Part shown: positions 25,019 to 33,021 of the stretch, one piece after another
How the letters are laid out: every line of letters begins with the position of its first letter
How positions within the stretch are numbered: position 1 is the stretch's first letter
Origin: Brevibacterium jeotgali
GTDB taxonomy: Bacteria; Actinomycetota; Actinomycetes; Actinomycetales; Brevibacteriaceae
Reading direction: 5' to 3'
Length of the DNA: 64,000 nt
Assembly (NCBI RefSeq): GCF_900169175.1
Contig: NZ_FXZM01000004.1
Location: 186,001 to 250,000 of the forward strand
Position numbers and translations under genes: made by a program
The notes under the pieces: model-generated
Database searches by the model: none
Told to the model about the DNA's origin: nothing
What the model saw: only the letters and a program-made list of their open reading frames with translations

Positions 25019-26578
25019 TCAGAGCACGACCTCGATGAGGGCGGGCCCTTCGGTCGCCAGCGCGCGGTCGTAGGCGGCACCCAGTGCCTCCATCGTCTCT
25101 GCACGCTCCGCAGGCACTCCGAAGCCGCGCGCGACCGACACCCAGTCGATGGTCGGTCGATCGATGTCGAGCAGCTTCGCCGCGGTCTCACCGACGACGT
25201 CGACGCCCACATTCGACATCTCGTTCCGCAGGATCTGATACTTGCGGTTCGCCAGGATCAGGGTGACGACGTCAACGCCCTCGCGCGCCTGCGTCCACAG
25301 TGTCTGCGGCATGTACATGCCTGATCCGTCCGACTCGAATGTGACGACCTTGCGGTCCGGGCAGGCGATCGCGGCTCCCAGGGCGACGGGCATCGCCCAT
25401 CCGATGGAGCCGCCTGTCACGTTGATCCAGTCATGTGGGCGCGCGCTGGCGGTTGCCGCGTTGAAGTTCCACCCGGTCGTGATCGATTCGTCGACGACGA
25501 TCGCGTTCTCCGGGATCGCCTCGGCGATGAATGTTCCGAGCTTCTCTGCGGTGATCGCGCCGGTGGGCCGCTGCGGCAGCGCCAGGTCTGTCAGCTGGAC
25601 AGAGGCGGCCTTCGCCCGCACCACCTGGGGGAGTGCCTCGAGGACTGCTGTGAGGGGGATGTCCGCGCGTGGTGTCTCAGGGGACAGATCGATGAAGCGG
25701 GTATCCGGCTGATAGAGGGTGCTCCGCTTCGTGGGGTACGCGAAGAACGCCACGGGCGGCTTCTCTCCCACGAGCACGATCGTGTCGAACTGGGCGAACA
25801 GCTCCTGGGCCGGGTCGACTGCGTACGGGACCTTCATCGCCGCGTACCGCCCGGCGCCGCGGGTGACCCGGGGGGAGAAGGTGGAGGTGAGCACCGTGGC
25901 ACCTGTTGCGGTGGCGATCCGCCCTGCCGCCTCGAGTGCGTCTTCGCGTGGGGTGCGGCCTCCCATGAGGATGGCGCCCCGGGATCCGGCCTCGACCAGG
26001 GAGTGTGCTGCGGACTCGACCGCGAGCTCGTCGATCACCGGGAGGGGGGCGGGCTGTGCGGTCGTCGGGCTGACGGCCGCGGGCAGCTCGTTCCATGCGG
26101 CGTCCGCAGGGAGGATGAGGGAGGCGACCTGACCGCGGCGGGCGACCGTCACGGCGTCGGCCACGTCGGTGGTGAGCGCGTGCTCATCGATGGACGTGCG
26201 CACCCAGTGCGAGAACGGGCGTGCGGTGCCTTCGATGTCACTGGACAGCGGGGCGTCGAGGTCGCGGTGGTAGCTCGCGTGATCGCCGATCACATTGACG
26301 ACCGGTGAATGCGCGCGCAGTGCGTTGTGCAGGTTCGAGAGTCCGTTCGACAGTCCCGGCCCCAGGTGGAGGAGGGTCGCGGCGGGCTGGTCGGCCATCC
26401 GCCCGTACCCGTCGGCGGCGCCGGTGACGGCGCCCTCGAACAGGCCCAGCACACCGCGGACCGCCGGTGTCCCGTCCAGGGCGGCGACGAAGTGCATCTC
26501 CGAGGTCCCGGGGTTCGCGAAGCACGTCGTGACACCATTGTGGTCGAGCGTGGCGAGGAGGGAATCGGCACCGTTCAC
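25019..26578 (-). CDS. ThDP-dependent enzyme (acetolactate synthase/benzoylformate decarboxylase-like)
   Basis: 519 residues from GTG 26578, chosen because GAAGGAG lies seven bases upstream. All three domains are present: the N-terminal PYR domain with catalytic Glu in LGLFEGAVTGAADGYGRM, the central domain (GAILMGGRTPREDALEA), and the PP domain with the ThDP-Mg motif ESDGSGMYMPQTLW...LANRKYQ (usually GDG...N). Length fits. It is closest in style to the 'IlvB-like' proteins with mandelate-type partners rather than to true biosynthetic acetolactate synthase, which is longer and paired with ilvN. The reaction is likely decarboxylation or carboligation of a 2-oxo acid. It is convergent with the cupin gene (24-base gap). 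Confidence 0.75.
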   Translation of the reverse strand: MNGADSLLATLDHNGVTTCFANPGTSEMHFVAALDGTPAVRGVLGLFEGAVTGAADGYGRMADQPAATLLHLGPGLSNGLSNLHNALRAHSPVVNVIGDHASYHRDLDAPLSSDIEGTARPFSHWVRTSIDEHALTTDVADAVTVARRGQVASLILPADAAWNELPAAVSPTTAQPAPLPVIDELAVESAAHSLVEAGSRGAILMGGRTPREDALEAAGRIATATGATVLTSTFSPRVTRGAGRYAAMKVPYAVDPAQELFAQFDTIVLVGEKPPVAFFAYPTKRSTLYQPDTRFIDLSPETPRADIPLTAVLEALPQVVRAKAASVQLTDLALPQRPTGAITAEKLGTFIAEAIPENAIVVDESITTGWNFNAATASARPHDWINVTGGSIGWAMPVALGAAIACPDRKVVTFESDGSGMYMPQTLWTQAREGVDVVTLILANRKYQILRNEMSNVGVDVVGETAAKLLDIDRPTIDWVSVARGFGVPAERAETMEALGAAYDRALATEGPALIEVVL

Positions 26579-27087
26579 TAGTGACTCCTTCTGAAGGGGC
26601 GCTGCGGGTCGGGCGGGAGGCGTCCGACCCTCCCCCTGCGGCGGTGCAGGGGCGCTCTGCGGCTGTCGGGCCCATCGTCGCACACCTGCGTGCGTGCGTC
26701 GGCCTGCTCCACCCGCCTGTCGACTGACGTCACTGCGCGAATGCGGATGCTGCACGCATGACGAGCCGTGCGCATGACGAGCAGTGCGCACCGCGAGCTG
26801 TGCGCATGACGAGCTGCGCACGACGATCCGAGTGGCTGCACAGCACGATGCGCGAGAGTGAGGTGCGCGGGAACGGAGGATGGCGACGATGTCACGTCTC
26901 TGTAACAGTCCCTGCGTGATGCGTGCGGCTGTCGCCGCAAGGAGCTGTCGAACAGTCAGGCGTACTACCATGACTGCGTACCGCCTGCACGAGCTTCGAC
27001 GAATGTTTCGCTCTGCAGGTCGACGACCCCTAGTCCGCGAACAATCAGGCTTGCTGAGAAGGCTTGCCAACCACGAGGTCGATTCAC
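26579..27087. other. 509-base intergenic region
   Basis: The left part is the leader of the ThDP enzyme gene. The middle contains the 16-bp tandem repeats (26753-26832). The right part (26880-27087) is less GC-rich and presumably holds the promoter of the small HTH gene. No convincing gene was found on either strand. Confidence 0.5.
26753..26832. repeat. Tandem 16-bp repeat, about five units
   Basis: Four head-to-tail units (26753-26768, 26769-26784, 26785-26800, 26801-26816) follow the pattern TGCGCATGACGAGCNG with one to five changes each, and a degenerate fifth unit runs to 26832. There are no spacers, so it is not a CRISPR array. Sixteen bases is about one and a half helical turns. Confidence 0.75.
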
Positions 27088-27534
27088 ATGGCGAGAAGGA
27101 CGCGCACACTCAGCGCAGAGCAGAAGTCGGTGCTGACGTCAGTGCGGAGGGTTGCCCGTCAGCGGTCGCGCATCAACGAGGCGTACCTGACGGCGATCGT
27201 AGACGCGCGCCAGTCCGGGGTGACGTATGCATCCATCGCAGATGCGGTGGGCACGTCGTCACAGGCCGTCCAGGAGATCGTGCGCCGTCATCACAAGGTG
27301 GAGCCGGCCTCCGCCTCCCGGGGCCAGGTCTCCTCGATCGGGGACCAGTCGATCGGGGACCAGTCCGGCGCCTCGTCAGCCACGACAGACAGCCGCGCCT
27401 CCGCGGTGGGGGCGACGGCCGGCGCGATCGCGGCGATCGCCGGTGACGACGACCACTCGCAGCCGGGAGGGTCGGGCGCTGCGGGCAGCGGGGGACCCGG
27501 TGCAGCGCAGGCGACTCCGTCCCCGGCGCTCTGA
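27088..27534 (+). CDS. Small HTH-containing protein with disordered tail
   Basis: 148 residues from ATG 27088 (GAGGT upstream). The first 80 residues are basic and helical, with a helix-turn-helix-like stretch ARQSGVTYASIADAVGTSSQAVQEIVRR at about 43-70, similar to small sigma-factor/resolvase-type HTH units. The rest is a Gly/Ser/Ala-rich tail containing a duplicated SIGDQSIGDQS. No partner domain is seen. It probably binds DNA, but its function and targets are unknown. It is preceded by the region containing the tandem 16-bp repeats, which could be considered as binding sites. Confidence 0.6.
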   Translation: MARRTRTLSAEQKSVLTSVRRVARQRSRINEAYLTAIVDARQSGVTYASIADAVGTSSQAVQEIVRRHHKVEPASASRGQVSSIGDQSIGDQSGASSATTDSRASAVGATAGAIAAIAGDDDHSQPGGSGAAGSGGPGAAQATPSPAL

Positions 27535-27680
27535 GCGCGCGGCACTGAGCCGTCGTTCCGCGTGAGCGGGATTCATAGACCGGACCGACCGGGCCGCACC
27601 CCGTTTCCGCACTGCAGCGCGGTCTCTCGGGCTGGTCGGATGCCGTCCGCGACGGGGGCGTCGTGTGCAACGATGAAGCG

Positions 27681-28745
27681 GTGAGCACTCTCTTCCGCGA
27701 CCCTCTCCTCAACGCCGCACGCGAAGCTGCGGCCATCGCCGCCCATCGCATGTCGGCGTGGGCCGACGAGCTGAGCCCCGTGTCCGTCAGTTCCAAGGAC
27801 GGGAAGAACGATCTCGTCACAGAGGCGGATGCGGAGATCGAGGCGCTGGTGCGCCATCGCATGATGTCGCTGCGACCGGAGGACGTCGTCGTGGGGGAAG
27901 AGGGGACGGACGCCCTGTCGCTCGCGGATCACGCCGCGGGTGATGAGGTCCACTCGATCCTCCTGCGCGCCGAGCAGGCCGCGCAGCGGGCGGCCGCAGC
28001 GAACCCGGCAGGCCCAGACCCGGCAGGCCCAGACCCGGCAGGCCCAGACCCGGACGACGTGCGGGAAGGGGTCGAGTGGCACATCGACCCCATCGACGGC
28101 ACCGTGAACTTCGTCCGTGGGATCGAGCACTACTGCTTCTCCGCGGGAGCCCGTCTGCACTCCGCCGGTCCGGACGCCCCCGACGACGGGTGGGTTGCGG
28201 GACTGGTGGCGGCGCCGATGCTCGACCGCGTCTGGTTCGCACGGGCGGGGGCGGCATGGGTCGCGCCCCTGTCAGCGCTCACCGATCCGCACGCGCCGGT
28301 GCGGCCTCTCACGGGAAGCTCCGCGCCGACCACCGGGCGCGTGGTCGCGACCGGGTTCGGCTATGCGGAGGATCGCCGTGTCCAGCAGCGAGCGGCGCTC
28401 GGTCGGGTGATGGGGCAGTTCGATGACATCCGTCGCTGCGGATCCGCCGCGATCGATCTCTGCATGGTGGCCGAAGGGCGTGTGAATGCGTACTACGAGC
28501 GCGGGCTGGGTGTCTACGACTTCGCCGGCGGGGCGTACGTCGCGGACTGCGCTGGACGATTCGTGCGCCGGCGTGCGGATGCCTTCCTGCGGGAGGACAC
28601 CGGCGCGTCGATCGCCGTGCCGCCCGCGTCGGCTGCTCCGGCGTCACCAGTCTCTCCAGCAGCGCCGAACGCACAGGTCTCGCCGGAACTCACCGTCGTG
28701 GCGGACACGCGGGAGCGCTTCGAGTTCCTCCTCGCCAACGGCTGA
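27681..28745 (+). CDS. Inositol-monophosphatase-family phosphatase
   Basis: 354 residues from GTG 27681; GTG 27663 is the alternative. The later start is preferred because it begins right before the conserved first helix and has AACGAT six bases upstream, as in other leaderless starts here. IMPase metal-binding motifs: GKNDLVTEADAEIE, VVVGEEGTD, WHIDPIDGTVNFVRGIEHYC and GLGVYDFAGGAYVADCAG. The enzyme would be a cytoplasmic Mg-dependent phosphatase acting on inositol phosphate, histidinol phosphate or a similar monoester. An insertion PAGPDPAGPDPAGPDPDD, coded by a 15-bp DNA repeat, lies just before the DPIDGT motif, and a Pro/Ala/Ser stretch precedes the C-terminus. Confidence 0.8.
   Translation: MSTLFRDPLLNAAREAAAIAAHRMSAWADELSPVSVSSKDGKNDLVTEADAEIEALVRHRMMSLRPEDVVVGEEGTDALSLADHAAGDEVHSILLRAEQAAQRAAAANPAGPDPAGPDPAGPDPDDVREGVEWHIDPIDGTVNFVRGIEHYCFSAGARLHSAGPDAPDDGWVAGLVAAPMLDRVWFARAGAAWVAPLSALTDPHAPVRPLTGSSAPTTGRVVATGFGYAEDRRVQQRAALGRVMGQFDDIRRCGSAAIDLCMVAEGRVNAYYERGLGVYDFAGGAYVADCAGRFVRRRADAFLREDTGASIAVPPASAAPASPVSPAAPNAQVSPELTVVADTRERFEFLLANG
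28006..28052. repeat. 15-bp tandem repeat inside the IMPase gene
   Basis: The unit CCGGCAGGCCCAGAC is repeated three times without change and encodes PAGPD repeats. It keeps the reading frame and is a likely site of length variation. Confidence 0.7.
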
Positions 28746-28771
28746 CCGGCTCTGACTCGGTGCTGTCCGCG

Positions 28772-29527
28772 TCAGTAGTAGCAGGCGAGCAGGCCGCGAG
28801 GCCCGTCGATCACGTCGATCGGGGTATTGAAGATCGAGGACAGGGTGTCCGGGGCCATGATCTCCTGAGGCGTCCCGAACGCCACGATCTCCCCGTGCTT
28901 CAGCGCGCAGATGTGGTCCGCGTAGTGGCCTGCGAAATTGATGTCGTGGAGCACGATGACGATCGTGCGGCCCAGTTCCACCGCGGCTCGCTTCAGGTGC
29001 TTCATCATCTGCACCGAGTGCTGCATGTCGAGGTTGTTGAGCGGCTCGTCCAGGAGGACGTACTCGGTGTCCTGCGCCAGCACCATCGCGACGTAGGCGC
29101 GCTGCCGCTGACCGCCTGACAGCTCGTCGAGGTACCGGGTCTCCAGATCGCCCAGGTTCAGGAAGTCGATCGCCTCGCTGATCCGTCGCTCGTCGTCGAC
29201 GGTGAGGCGGCCCTGCGAATGGGGATACCTGCCGAAGCCCACCAGTTGGCGCACGGTCAGGCGCGTGATGAAGTGGTTCTCCTGGCGCAGGATGGACATC
29301 TTCTTCGCCAGCTCCTTCGACGGGGTGTTCGACACGTCGAGCCCGCCCACTGTGATGGTTCCGGCGTCCATGCCCATGAGGCGGCCGATCATCGTGAGAA
29401 GCGTCGACTTGCCCGCCCCGTTCGGGCCCACCATGGCCGTGATGCCGCCCGGCGGGATCTCCAGGTCGACGGGCCCGATCGCCACATCGGAGGTGTAGCG
29501 GCGCAGGACGGTGCTCAGTGTGATCAC
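28772..29527 (-). CDS. Siderophore ABC importer ATPase
   Basis: 251 residues from GTG 29527, which overlaps the TGA of the upstream permease gene as GTGA. The FepC/YclP-type ATPase is complete: Walker [11 protein letters not shown]-loop LRQENHFITRLTVRQLV, signature LSGGQRQRAYVAMVLAQ, Walker B YVLLDEPLNNLDM, H-loop VLHDINFA. The LNNLDM D-loop and the YADHICALKHG ending are typical of catecholate-type siderophore importers. It is the last gene of a four-gene operon that begins with the binding protein at 32784. Confidence 0.9.
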   Translation of the reverse strand: MITLSTVLRRYTSDVAIGPVDLEIPPGGITAMVGPNGAGKSTLLTMIGRLMGMDAGTITVGGLDVSNTPSKELAKKMSILRQENHFITRLTVRQLVGFGRYPHSQGRLTVDDERRISEAIDFLNLGDLETRYLDELSGGQRQRAYVAMVLAQDTEYVLLDEPLNNLDMQHSVQMMKHLKRAAVELGRTIVIVLHDINFAGHYADHICALKHGEIVAFGTPQEIMAPDTLSSIFNTPIDVIDGPRGLLACYY

Positions 29528-30729
29528 AGTCGGCCCTTTCGCAGGATGTACACGAGGAAGAAGGTTCCGCCGACGACTTCCATGATGATGCCGACGGCCC
29601 CCTCTGCGTAGAAGACGTGCTTGAGCACGAAGTGCGAGCCCGCCAGGACGACGAACCCGGTGAGCCACGCGATCGGGAAGACCAGCCGATGATCGTAGGT
29701 GTCCGCCAGCTGATAGGCGATCATCGCGACGAGGAAGCCCAGGAACGTCATGGGGCCCACGAGTGCGGTGGACACGGCCATGAGCACGGACACCAGCAGG
29801 AGCACGATGATCAGCTGGCGGCGATGGTTGATGCCCAGGTTCACTGCAGTGTCCCGGCCCAGTGACAGGACGTTGAGGGTGCCGGCCTTCGCCCACAGCA
29901 GGCCGCCGGCGACTCCGGCCAGGCCGATCGACACTCCCAGGTACGAGGTGTCAGCGTTCGCGATGGAGCCGATGAGACGTGCGGTGAGGATGTCGAACTC
30001 GCTGGGGGTGAGGAGGCGCTGCATGAACGTGGCCAGGCCACCCAGCCCACCGCCCAGCACGATCCCCACGAGAAGCGTGACCTGCAGGTTCCCGCTGCGC
30101 CCGGCCAGCAGCCAGCCGTAGAGCGCGGCGGCGAATGCGACCATGAGCACGATCTGGAGCAGGAACTGCCACAGGCCGGTCAGGGCGACGAGTCCCGTGG
30201 CCCCGATGAAGAAGACCGCACCCGTCTGGACCAGCCGGTAGAGCGACTCGAACCCCATGATCGAGGGGGTGAGGATCCTGTTGTTGGTCACCGTCTGGAA
30301 TGCGACCGTCGCGATCGCCTGGCAGAACGCGACGATGAGGATGACGACGAGGTTCGTCGTGCGCATCTCTGCGATGAGCCAGAAGCCGCGGGAGCCGACC
30401 GGCATCGGGTTGTCGTACGCGAGGCTGCCGAACGTGAAGGCCGCAGCGAGCACGCACAGGGCGGAGAAGATGAGCCAGTACCGCTTGTGCGCACGCCGGC
30501 CCGGCAGCGGCCCGGACTGCCGGTCGCGGTCCGCGCTGCGTCGGTCCGTGCTGCGTCGATCCGCGCGCTCGTGGTCCGTGTGGCCGGGCCCGGGGAGGCC
30601 GGGTCCTGCAGGATCCGGCCCCGCCGCCGAGGCCCGGGTCGCCTGGGCGGAGTCGGGCGCCGGCGCGATGCCTGCCTCGGCGGCATCCGCGTGCAGCCGG
30701 GATGTGGTGCGCGTGTGATGAGCGGTCAC
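29524..30729 (-). CDS. Siderophore ABC importer permease 2 (FecCD family)
   Basis: 401 residues from GTG 30729 (AGGAGG eight bases upstream), one base after the previous permease. The first about 85 residues are a cytoplasmic low-complexity extension with repeated DRRSTDRRSADRD. The FecCD membrane domain follows, with membrane segments from YWLIFSALCVLAAAFTFGSL onward, and motifs GFESLYRLVQTG, SLGRDTAVNLGI and GPMTFLGFLVAMIAYQL that form the ATPase-contact loop and the conserved Gly-Pro-x-x-F-x-G region. The extension is unusual for the family. Confidence 0.88.
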   Translation of the reverse strand: MTAHHTRTTSRLHADAAEAGIAPAPDSAQATRASAAGPDPAGPGLPGPGHTDHERADRRSTDRRSADRDRQSGPLPGRRAHKRYWLIFSALCVLAAAFTFGSLAYDNPMPVGSRGFWLIAEMRTTNLVVILIVAFCQAIATVAFQTVTNNRILTPSIMGFESLYRLVQTGAVFFIGATGLVALTGLWQFLLQIVLMVAFAAALYGWLLAGRSGNLQVTLLVGIVLGGGLGGLATFMQRLLTPSEFDILTARLIGSIANADTSYLGVSIGLAGVAGGLLWAKAGTLNVLSLGRDTAVNLGINHRRQLIIVLLLVSVLMAVSTALVGPMTFLGFLVAMIAYQLADTYDHRLVFPIAWLTGFVVLAGSHFVLKHVFYAEGAVGIIMEVVGGTFFLVYILRKGRL

Positions 30730-30730
30730 G

Positions 30731-31648
30731 TCAGCGCCTCCTGACGATGAGTGCGATGAAGACGATCGCCCCGACCACGGAGAGCAGGAGGGAGACCGGC
30801 ACTTCGAACGGCGAGACGATCGTGCGGCCGATGAGGTCGCAGACGGTCACGGTGCAGATGCCCACGAGGGCGACCCACGGCAGATTCGAGCGCAGGTCGT
30901 CGCCGCGGAACATCGACACGATGTTCGGGACGATGAGCCCGAGGAACGGCAGATTGCCCACGACGACGGTGACGATGCCGGTCGCGATCGCGATGAGGCC
31001 CGTGCCCAGCAGCACCACCATGCGGTAGTTCAGGCCGATGTTGGTGGCGAACTCCTCGCCCAGGCCGGCGGCGGTGAAGCGGTCCGCGGCGATGAAGACC
31101 GCGACGACCACGACGACGACCACCAGGAGCGGCTCCCACTGGCCCTGGATGACGCCGGTGAAGGAGCCCGCGAACCAGATGCCGAGGCTCTGGAGCATGT
31201 TCGTCTGGAGGGCGAAGAAGGTGGACACGGCGCCGACGACGCCGCCCAGCATGATGCCGACGATCGGGACGATGACCGATGACCGCAGGGTGACGCGCTG
31301 CAGGAACGCGAAGAAGATCATGGTGCCGATGAAGGCGGAGACGACGGCTGCGGTCATCTTCACGATCAGCGGCGAATCGGGAGCGAGGATCATGACGGCC
31401 AGCAGACCCAGGCCCGCCCACTCCGTCGTGCCGGTCGTCGTGGGCTCGACGAAGCGGTTCTGGGTGATCATCTGCATGACGAGGCCGCACATCGCCATCG
31501 CGGCGCCTGACAGGACCAGCGCGACGGTGCGCGGGATGCGCGTGATGGCGAACATCTGCGCGCCGTCCTCGGCACCGAAGATGTCGTACTCGCCCACCAG
31601 GAGGCTCGTGACGATCAGACCGGCGGTCACCAGCAGGCCGACGACCAT
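30731..31648 (-). CDS. Siderophore ABC importer permease 1 (FecCD family)
   Basis: 305 residues from ATG 31648. FecCD family: membrane segment 1 at the very start, RIPRTVALVLSGAAMAMCGLVMQMITQNRFVEP (the conserved R-I-P-R and QxxxxNPLAxP-like region), NIGLNYRMVVLLG, and LPFLGLIVPNIV near the C-terminus. The start lies close to the first membrane segment and lacks a Shine-Dalgarno sequence. An in-frame extension reads RSQRGHRLFTWP upstream without any start codon, so the N-terminus is slightly uncertain. The stop is followed one base later by the next permease. Confidence 0.85.
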   Translation of the reverse strand: MVVGLLVTAGLIVTSLLVGEYDIFGAEDGAQMFAITRIPRTVALVLSGAAMAMCGLVMQMITQNRFVEPTTTGTTEWAGLGLLAVMILAPDSPLIVKMTAAVVSAFIGTMIFFAFLQRVTLRSSVIVPIVGIMLGGVVGAVSTFFALQTNMLQSLGIWFAGSFTGVIQGQWEPLLVVVVVVVAVFIAADRFTAAGLGEEFATNIGLNYRMVVLLGTGLIAIATGIVTVVVGNLPFLGLIVPNIVSMFRGDDLRSNLPWVALVGICTVTVCDLIGRTIVSPFEVPVSLLLSVVGAIVFIALIVRRR

Positions 31649-31712
31649 CGGCCAGGTGAAGAGGCGGTGGCCTCGCTGCGATCGGTCGGCCGCGATGTGG
31701 GCAGGCCGGTGA

Positions 31713-31753
31713 GCGGGCCCGGCGCCGGACGTGAGGTCCGGTGCTGGGCCCGC
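31713..31753 (-). other. Intercistronic hairpin after the binding-protein gene
   Basis: Arms 31713-31730 and 31736-31753 pair in 16 of 18 positions (two G-U type mismatches) around a 5-base loop, between binding-protein stop and permease start. Such hairpins often protect the upstream mRNA segment, giving more binding protein than permease. Confidence 0.65.
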
Positions 31754-31782
31754 TGCCGAGCTCTGCGGTGAGGGCTGTGAGG

Positions 31783-32784
31783 TCAGTTGCCCGTCTCCAT
31801 CGCGTCGGCCACCGATGCGTAGAACTCGGTGTAGGTCTGGAGGCTCTCGTCCAGGTAGGTGAACTCGGGCATGTAGACGATGTTCTCCTCCTCCACGGCC
31901 GTCACGTTCTGCAGGGCGGCGGAATCGGCGATGAGGTCCTGTGCGGGGGTGTACTCCTCATCGGTGTTCGCGCTGACGCCTGCGTCGCGGTCCATGACGA
32001 AGATCCAGTCGGGGTTCGAGTCCGCGATCGCCTCGACGGAGATGTCGTCGCCCTGGTGGCCGGTGGAGGCGTCGTCGACCTCGAGCGAGGGGGTCAGGCC
32101 GAGCGAGTCGTAGACGGGCCCCAGTGTGCGGCCGGCCGTGGGTGCGGCATAGTTGATGTCGCCGCCGGAGGTGATGACGCTCATGACGGTCTCATCCGAG
32201 TCGTAGGCGGCCTCGACGCGCTCCACGGCTGCGTCGTAGTCATCGACGAGCGCCTGAGCCTCGTCCTGCTTGTCGAACACCTCGCCCAGGGTGGTCACCT
32301 GGCGCTTGAGCTCGCCGCCGAAGTCTTCGCCCTCGCGCGGTTCGAGGTCGATGAGCGGAGCGTCGGCAAGCTCCGCGATGTCCTCGTTGTACTGCGAGAA
32401 GCGCTGGCCGGAGATGATCAGATCCGGCTCCGAGGCGACGATGTTCTCCAGGTTCGGCTCACGGTGGTTGCCGATGTCGAGGATGTCGCCGTTCTCCTTG
32501 TACGACACGTCCGCACGCATGAGCGAGACTGCGCCGCCGGACAGCTCCACGCCCCAGTCGTCGAGGAGCTTGAACGTGCGGTTGTCCAGGGCGACGACGC
32601 TCTGTGCGGGGTAGGGCACGTCGACGGATCCGCCATTCGCCTCGATCGTCGTGGTCTCGGACTCACCGGACGCGGCTTCAGCGGATGCGCCGCTCGTCTC
32701 GCCCGACCCGCAGGCGCTGAGTCCCAGGGCAAGCGCGGCGGTGGAGGCGATGACGGCGGTGAGTCGGACGTTCCGTCTGTGCAT
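31783..32784 (-). CDS. Siderophore-binding lipoprotein
   Basis: 333 residues from ATG 32784, with GAGGAG seven bases upstream; longer frames to 32889 are rejected. Lipobox LSAC at about residues 22-25. The mature protein has the two-lobe, rigid-helix layout of periplasmic-binding family FepB/CeuA: VVALDNRTFKLLDDWGVEL, ASEPDLIISGQRF, DGDISVEAIADSNPDWIFVMDRDAG-like segments, and a C-terminal helix TYTEFYASVADAM. The CeuA/YclQ subfamily binds catecholate siderophores such as enterobactin fragments or petrobactin, so a catecholate is the likely ligand. Iron-box-like sites lie upstream. Confidence 0.87.
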   Translation of the reverse strand: MHRRNVRLTAVIASTAALALGLSACGSGETSGASAEAASGESETTTIEANGGSVDVPYPAQSVVALDNRTFKLLDDWGVELSGGAVSLMRADVSYKENGDILDIGNHREPNLENIVASEPDLIISGQRFSQYNEDIAELADAPLIDLEPREGEDFGGELKRQVTTLGEVFDKQDEAQALVDDYDAAVERVEAAYDSDETVMSVITSGGDINYAAPTAGRTLGPVYDSLGLTPSLEVDDASTGHQGDDISVEAIADSNPDWIFVMDRDAGVSANTDEEYTPAQDLIADSAALQNVTAVEEENIVYMPEFTYLDESLQTYTEFYASVADAMETGN

Positions 32785-32872
32785 GGGGGAGCTCCTCTGT
32801 GCGATGTATGGAGTCCGATGAACGTGAGGCCGAATGGCGAGTCGCTGTGCATCGGGCGGGAGGTCAGCTCGT

Positions 32873-32890
32873 GGTGAGCCAAGCCTCACC
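32873..32890. promoter_or_regulatory. Inverted repeat / second iron-box-like half site
   Basis: GGTGAGCCAAGCCTCACC has perfect 6-bp arms, and its right half (AGCCTCACCTA) matches the DtxR/IdeR half site. It lies between the importer operon start and the stronger box at 32916. Confidence 0.4.
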
Positions 32891-32915
32891 TACACAGTGT
32901 GCACACGGACGTCGT

Positions 32916-32934
32916 TTAGGTAAAGCTCATCTAT
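32916..32934. promoter_or_regulatory. DtxR/IdeR iron-box candidate
   Basis: TTAGGTAAAGCTCATCTAT matches the 19-bp consensus TTAGGTTAGGCTAACCTAA at about 14 positions and keeps its palindromic form. It lies about 130 bases upstream of the siderophore importer operon, so iron repression of that operon is likely. Confidence 0.6.
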
Positions 32935-33021
32935 CGTAAATGAGACCCACTCCACACGCGGATCCGTACCGGAACCACGCGTCGGAGAACGGGCTGGGCG
33001 CGCCTGTGGTTCGATGGCTCC

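Noticed and set aside
25019..26578. Biosynthetic acetolactate synthase (ilvB)
   Set aside because: It is shorter than IlvB, lacks an adjacent ilvN or ilvC, and the thiamine motif is SDGS rather than GDGS.
26753..26832. CRISPR array
   Set aside because: The 16-bp units are contiguous with no spacers, and no cas genes are present.
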